Origin: Cellulosimicrobium funkei
GTDB taxonomy: Bacteria; Actinomycetota; Actinomycetes; Actinomycetales; Cellulomonadaceae
Assembly: GCF_001019615.1 (NCBI RefSeq)
Contig: NZ_JNBQ01000012.1
Span: 25,690 to 89,689 of the forward strand
Direction of reading: 5' to 3'
DNA length: 64,000 bases
The notes below the pieces were generated by a model, which was given only the letters and a program-made list of their open reading frames with translations, had not been told where the DNA came from and searched no databases. Below are positions 61,907-64,000 of the stretch, piece after piece (position 1 is the first letter of the stretch; each line of letters opens with the position of its first letter). A program made the position numbers and the translations under genes.

Positions 61907-62392
61907 ATGGCGATGAGAGAGATCCGGACCATCCCGGACCCCGTGCTCCGCACCCCCTGCGACGAGATCACCACCATCGACGACCGCGTGCGCTCGCTCG
62001 TCGCGGACCTCGTCGAGACCGTCGACCACGAGGGCCGCGCGGGCCTCGCCGCCAACCAGATCGGCGTGAACCTCCGGGCGTTCTCCTGGAACATCGACGA
62101 CGAGATCGGGTACGTGCTCAACCCGCGCATCGTCGAGCTCTCCGACGACTACCAGGACGGCGACGAGGGCTGCCTCTCCGTCCCCAACCTCTGGTACCCG
62201 ACGCGACGCGCCTGGTACGCGCGCGTCGTGGGGACGGACCTCGACGGCAACGAGGTCGTCGTGGAGGGCACCGAGCTCATGGCCCGCTGCCTCCAGCACG
62301 AGTGCGACCACCTGGACGGCATGCTCTACCTGGACCGCCTCGACCGCTCCGTGCGCAAGAAGGCGATGCGGGAGCTGCGCGCCCACCTGTGA
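61907..62392 (+). CDS. def: Peptide deformylase
   Basis: Removes the formyl group from nascent proteins. 161 residues with [11 protein letters not shown] (GxGLAAxQ motif), EGCLSVP (metal-binding Cys) and [20 protein letters not shown] (HExxH with Glu catalytic). ATG 61907 or 61913; the upstream frame extends far but has no start with a signal. Not next to fmt here, so probably one of more than one deformylase in the genome. Monocistronic with a terminator after it. Confidence 0.95.
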   Translation: MAMREIRTIPDPVLRTPCDEITTIDDRVRSLVADLVETVDHEGRAGLAANQIGVNLRAFSWNIDDEIGYVLNPRIVELSDDYQDGDEGCLSVPNLWYPTRRAWYARVVGTDLDGNEVVVEGTELMARCLQHECDHLDGMLYLDRLDRSVRKKAMRELRAHL

Positions 62393-62414
62393 CGACGCGC
62401 GTCGCCTGACCGCG

Positions 62415-62430
62415 GCCGGGCACGCCCGGC
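62415..62430 (+). terminator. Terminator after def
   Basis: GCCGGG/CCCGGC stem with a CACG loop, 23 bp past the def stop. Confidence 0.55.
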
Positions 62431-62437
62431 GAATCTC

Positions 62438-62510
62438 TCGCGCGAACGCGCGATGTCGTGCAAGATGGGCACGAGACACGCCGCGACGTACGTGTGACGT
62501 GCTGTGACAC
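62438..62510 (+). promoter_or_regulatory. Upstream region of DUF3145 with dyads
   Basis: TCGCGCG-AA-CGCGCGA (62438-62453) is a perfect 7-bp hairpin or palindrome. GTGTGACGTGCTGTGACAC (62492-62510) is an imperfect dyad (GTGTnAC-N5-GTnACAC). Either may be a regulator site. No clear -35/-10 pair. Confidence 0.4.
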
Positions 62511-62563
62511 CACCCTCGGTGAGGACGTTGGGGAAGACGCAACCTCGACCTAGGGAGGCAGAC

Positions 62564-63064
62564 ATGGCCGGTGCCATCACCCGCGGTGTTCTTTACGTGC
62601 ACTCAGCACCGCGTGCTCTGTGCCCGCACATGGAGTGGGCCGCGGGCAACGTCCTCGGCGTGCGCGTGTCGCTCGACTGGACCGAGCAGCCCGCCGCGCG
62701 CGGCCTCTACCGGGCCGAGTACTCGTGGCAGGGTCCGCAGGGGACGGGCGCCAAGCTCGCTTCCGCGCTGCGCGGCTGGTCCCACCTGCGCTACGAGGTC
62801 ACCGAGGAGCCCAGCCACGGCGTCGACGGCGGGCGCTGGTCCCACACGCCCGACCTCGGCATCTTCTACGCCCAGACCGACGTGCACGGCAACATCGTCG
62901 TGCCCGAGGACCGCATCCGCGCCGCCCTGGAGCAGGTGAGCGAGCCGTGGGCCATGCGCGACGCCCTGCACCTCGCGCTCGGCAAGGCGTGGGACGACGA
63001 GCTCGAGCCGTTCCGCTACGCCGGGGCCGGCGCCCCGGTGCGCTGGCTCCACCGGGTCGGCTGA
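62564..63064 (+). CDS. DUF3145 family protein
   Basis: 166 residues, ATG 62564 with GGGAGG 6-7 nt upstream. GVLYVHSAPRALCPHMEWAAGNVLGVRVSLDWTEQPAARGLYRAEYSWQGPQGTGAKLASALRGWSHLRYEVTEEPS is the family's conserved core. It is restricted to actinobacteria and highly conserved; function unknown. Lies alone, followed by a strong bidirectional terminator. Confidence 0.9.
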   Translation: MAGAITRGVLYVHSAPRALCPHMEWAAGNVLGVRVSLDWTEQPAARGLYRAEYSWQGPQGTGAKLASALRGWSHLRYEVTEEPSHGVDGGRWSHTPDLGIFYAQTDVHGNIVVPEDRIRAALEQVSEPWAMRDALHLALGKAWDDELEPFRYAGAGAPVRWLHRVG

Positions 63065-63096
63065 CCGCGCGCGTCCGCCGCGCACGGCACGAACGA

Positions 63097-63138
63097 ACAG
63101 AGGGCGCCTGCCGGGATCTCCCGGCAGGCGCCCTCTGT
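63097..63138. terminator. Bidirectional terminator
   Basis: Perfect 20-nt arms (63097-63116 and 63119-63138), ATCT apex, between convergent DUF3145 and surface-protein genes. On the plus strand it is followed by CATAGTG. Confidence 0.88.
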
Positions 63139-63148
63139 CATAGTGCGC

Positions 63149-64000
63149 CTAGCCTGCTCGGCGGGCGTGGTGCGCGCGGAGCCGGACGCCGGCGCCCACC
63201 GCGACCAGCAGGAGCGCGGCGACCAGGAACAGGCCCAGGTCGTCCGTGCCGGTCCGGGCGAGGTAGTCCGAACCGCTGCCGCCGGTGCTGCTTCCCGAGG
63301 TGCCGGAGCCGGAGCCCGAACCGGAACCGCCCGTGCCGTCGTCGTCGCCCGAGGCGGTGAGGTAGACCTCGAACGACGCGACCGTGGAGTCGCCGACGTC
63401 GACGCTCGTCGCCGTGCCCGTGTGCGGGCCGACCTCGAAGTCCGCCGGGACGACGAACGTCCAGCTGACCTCTCCGCTCGCGTCGGCGGTCGCCACCGGC
63501 AGGATCAGCGGCTCCGAGTTGATGACCGCCTGGACCGACTCGCCCGGCTCGAAGCCCGACGCGACGAACGTCTGCTCGGCACCGCGCAGCACGCGCGGCG
63601 TGACGAACGACGAGACCAGGGCACGGTCGCCCGTGTCGACGACCGTGAGCGGCGCCTCCGCCTCGTTCCCGGCGTCGTCGGACGCGTGCACGGTGTAGTC
63701 GCCCGGCGTCGCGTCGTCGGGCACCGTGATCGGAGTGGTGAAGCTCCCCTCGTCGTCGGTCTCCACGTCGACCGTCGCGACGACGTCGCCGTCCTCGTCC
63801 ACGAGCTCGACCGTGACCGTGGTGCTCGGCGGCCACCCCTCGCCGGTCACGGTGACCTCGTCGCCGGGGTTCGCCGTGGTCGGGTCGACCGTGACGGTCG
63901 GCTCGGACACCCCGACGCCGCCGACGCCGAGCGGGGTCTCCGCCTCGGTCGAGGTCGTGTCGTCGATGCCGACGACGGTCGTAGCCGCCGGGGGTCGTGT
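63149..64000 (-). CDS. Sortase-anchored surface protein, C-terminal part (5' end outside window)
   Basis: The frame is open to the right window edge, so the start is missing; at least 283 residues are visible. They contain two Ig-like/bacterial surface domains (VTVDPTTANPGDEVTVTGEGWPPSTTVTVELVDEDGDVV ... PGDYTVHASDDAGNEAEAPLTVV; then RGAEQTFVASGFEPGESVQAVI ... GPHTGTATSVD). A Gly/Ser/Thr linker, a sorting signal LARTG, a hydrophobic segment (LGLFLVAALLLVAVGAGVRL) and a basic end (RAHHARRAG) follow. LAxTG is recognised by class E sortases of high-GC actinobacteria. A GTG at 63910 is in frame but the upstream part is continuous protein, so it is not taken as the start. Confidence 0.85.
   Translation of the reverse strand, partial: TRPPAATTVVGIDDTTSTEAETPLGVGGVGVSEPTVTVDPTTANPGDEVTVTGEGWPPSTTVTVELVDEDGDVVATVDVETDDEGSFTTPITVPDDATPGDYTVHASDDAGNEAEAPLTVVDTGDRALVSSFVTPRVLRGAEQTFVASGFEPGESVQAVINSEPLILPVATADASGEVSWTFVVPADFEVGPHTGTATSVDVGDSTVASFEVYLTASGDDDGTGGSGSGSGSGTSGSSTGGSGSDYLARTGTDDLGLFLVAALLLVAVGAGVRLRAHHARRAG

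Noticed and set aside
63910..63910. GTG 63910 as the true start of the surface-protein gene
   Set aside because: The 30 codons upstream to the window edge are open and continue the same Thr/Gly-rich protein; no signal peptide follows GTG 63910, although the protein must be exported.

Overview
The window is 64 kb of very GC-rich DNA with strong G/C preference at third codon positions, many GTG starts, start/stop overlaps and many apparently leaderless genes. The families and gene order point to an actinobacterium of the order Micrococcales, most like Cellulomonas, Cellulosimicrobium or Isoptericola. Supporting markers are a mycothiol-dependent isomerase-family protein, DUF3097, DUF3145, an LAxTG sorting signal and a CIRCE-controlled hrcA-dnaJ pair. 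The genus is inferred from gene content only. No rRNA, insertion sequence, prophage, integrase or CRISPR array was seen.

Layout. (1) 1-13 kb: rpsT, a PemK/MazF-like gene with a broken reading frame, a maleylpyruvate-isomerase-like protein and a DJ-1/PfpI protein on the minus strand. On the plus strand follow lepA, hemW, a cell-envelope acyltransferase and two proline-rich membrane paralogs, then DUF3097 (minus) and a drug-type MFS exporter. (2) 13-21 kb: a heat-shock and RNA-maintenance block hrcA-dnaJ-rsmE-HIT-phoH-ybeY-CBS protein-era, mostly with 4-nt overlaps. (3) 21-33 kb: three envelope-associated genes, leuA with a leucine-rich leader peptide, an HrtBA-like ABC exporter with a TetR regulator, recO and uppS. 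(4) 33-41 kb: a VOC protein, a hydrolase, a DedA-like protein, the zinc operon znuA-znuC-znuB-zur behind a Zur box, glyS and dusB. (5) 41-51 kb: a maltodextrin locus with an intracellular GH13 glucosidase, a LacI regulator, a binding protein, two permeases and an intracellular GH13 amylase. It has operator-like palindromes but no ATPase gene. (6) 51-64 kb: a metallophosphoesterase, dgt, a divergent VOC/AraC pair, dnaG, a second MFS exporter, tRNA-Asn, a CAT-anticodon tRNA, DUF488, a second acyltransferase, DUF1206, def, DUF3145 and the C-terminal part of a sortase-anchored surface protein.

The housekeeping genes (lepA, hemW, hrcA, dnaJ, phoH, ybeY, era, leuA, recO, uppS, zur, glyS, dusB, dgt, dnaG) keep their usual actinobacterial order. 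Accessory genes sit in pockets between them: envelope modification, efflux, stress regulation and sugar import. Several pockets carry visible cis elements: a CIRCE element, a Zur box, paired TGTCGACA palindromes, LacI-type operators, a leuA attenuator and a triple GGGCCGATCTCGG repeat. No stretch longer than 300 bases lacks a gene. The longest gene-poor gaps are 398-652, 8211-8415 and 26423-26697.
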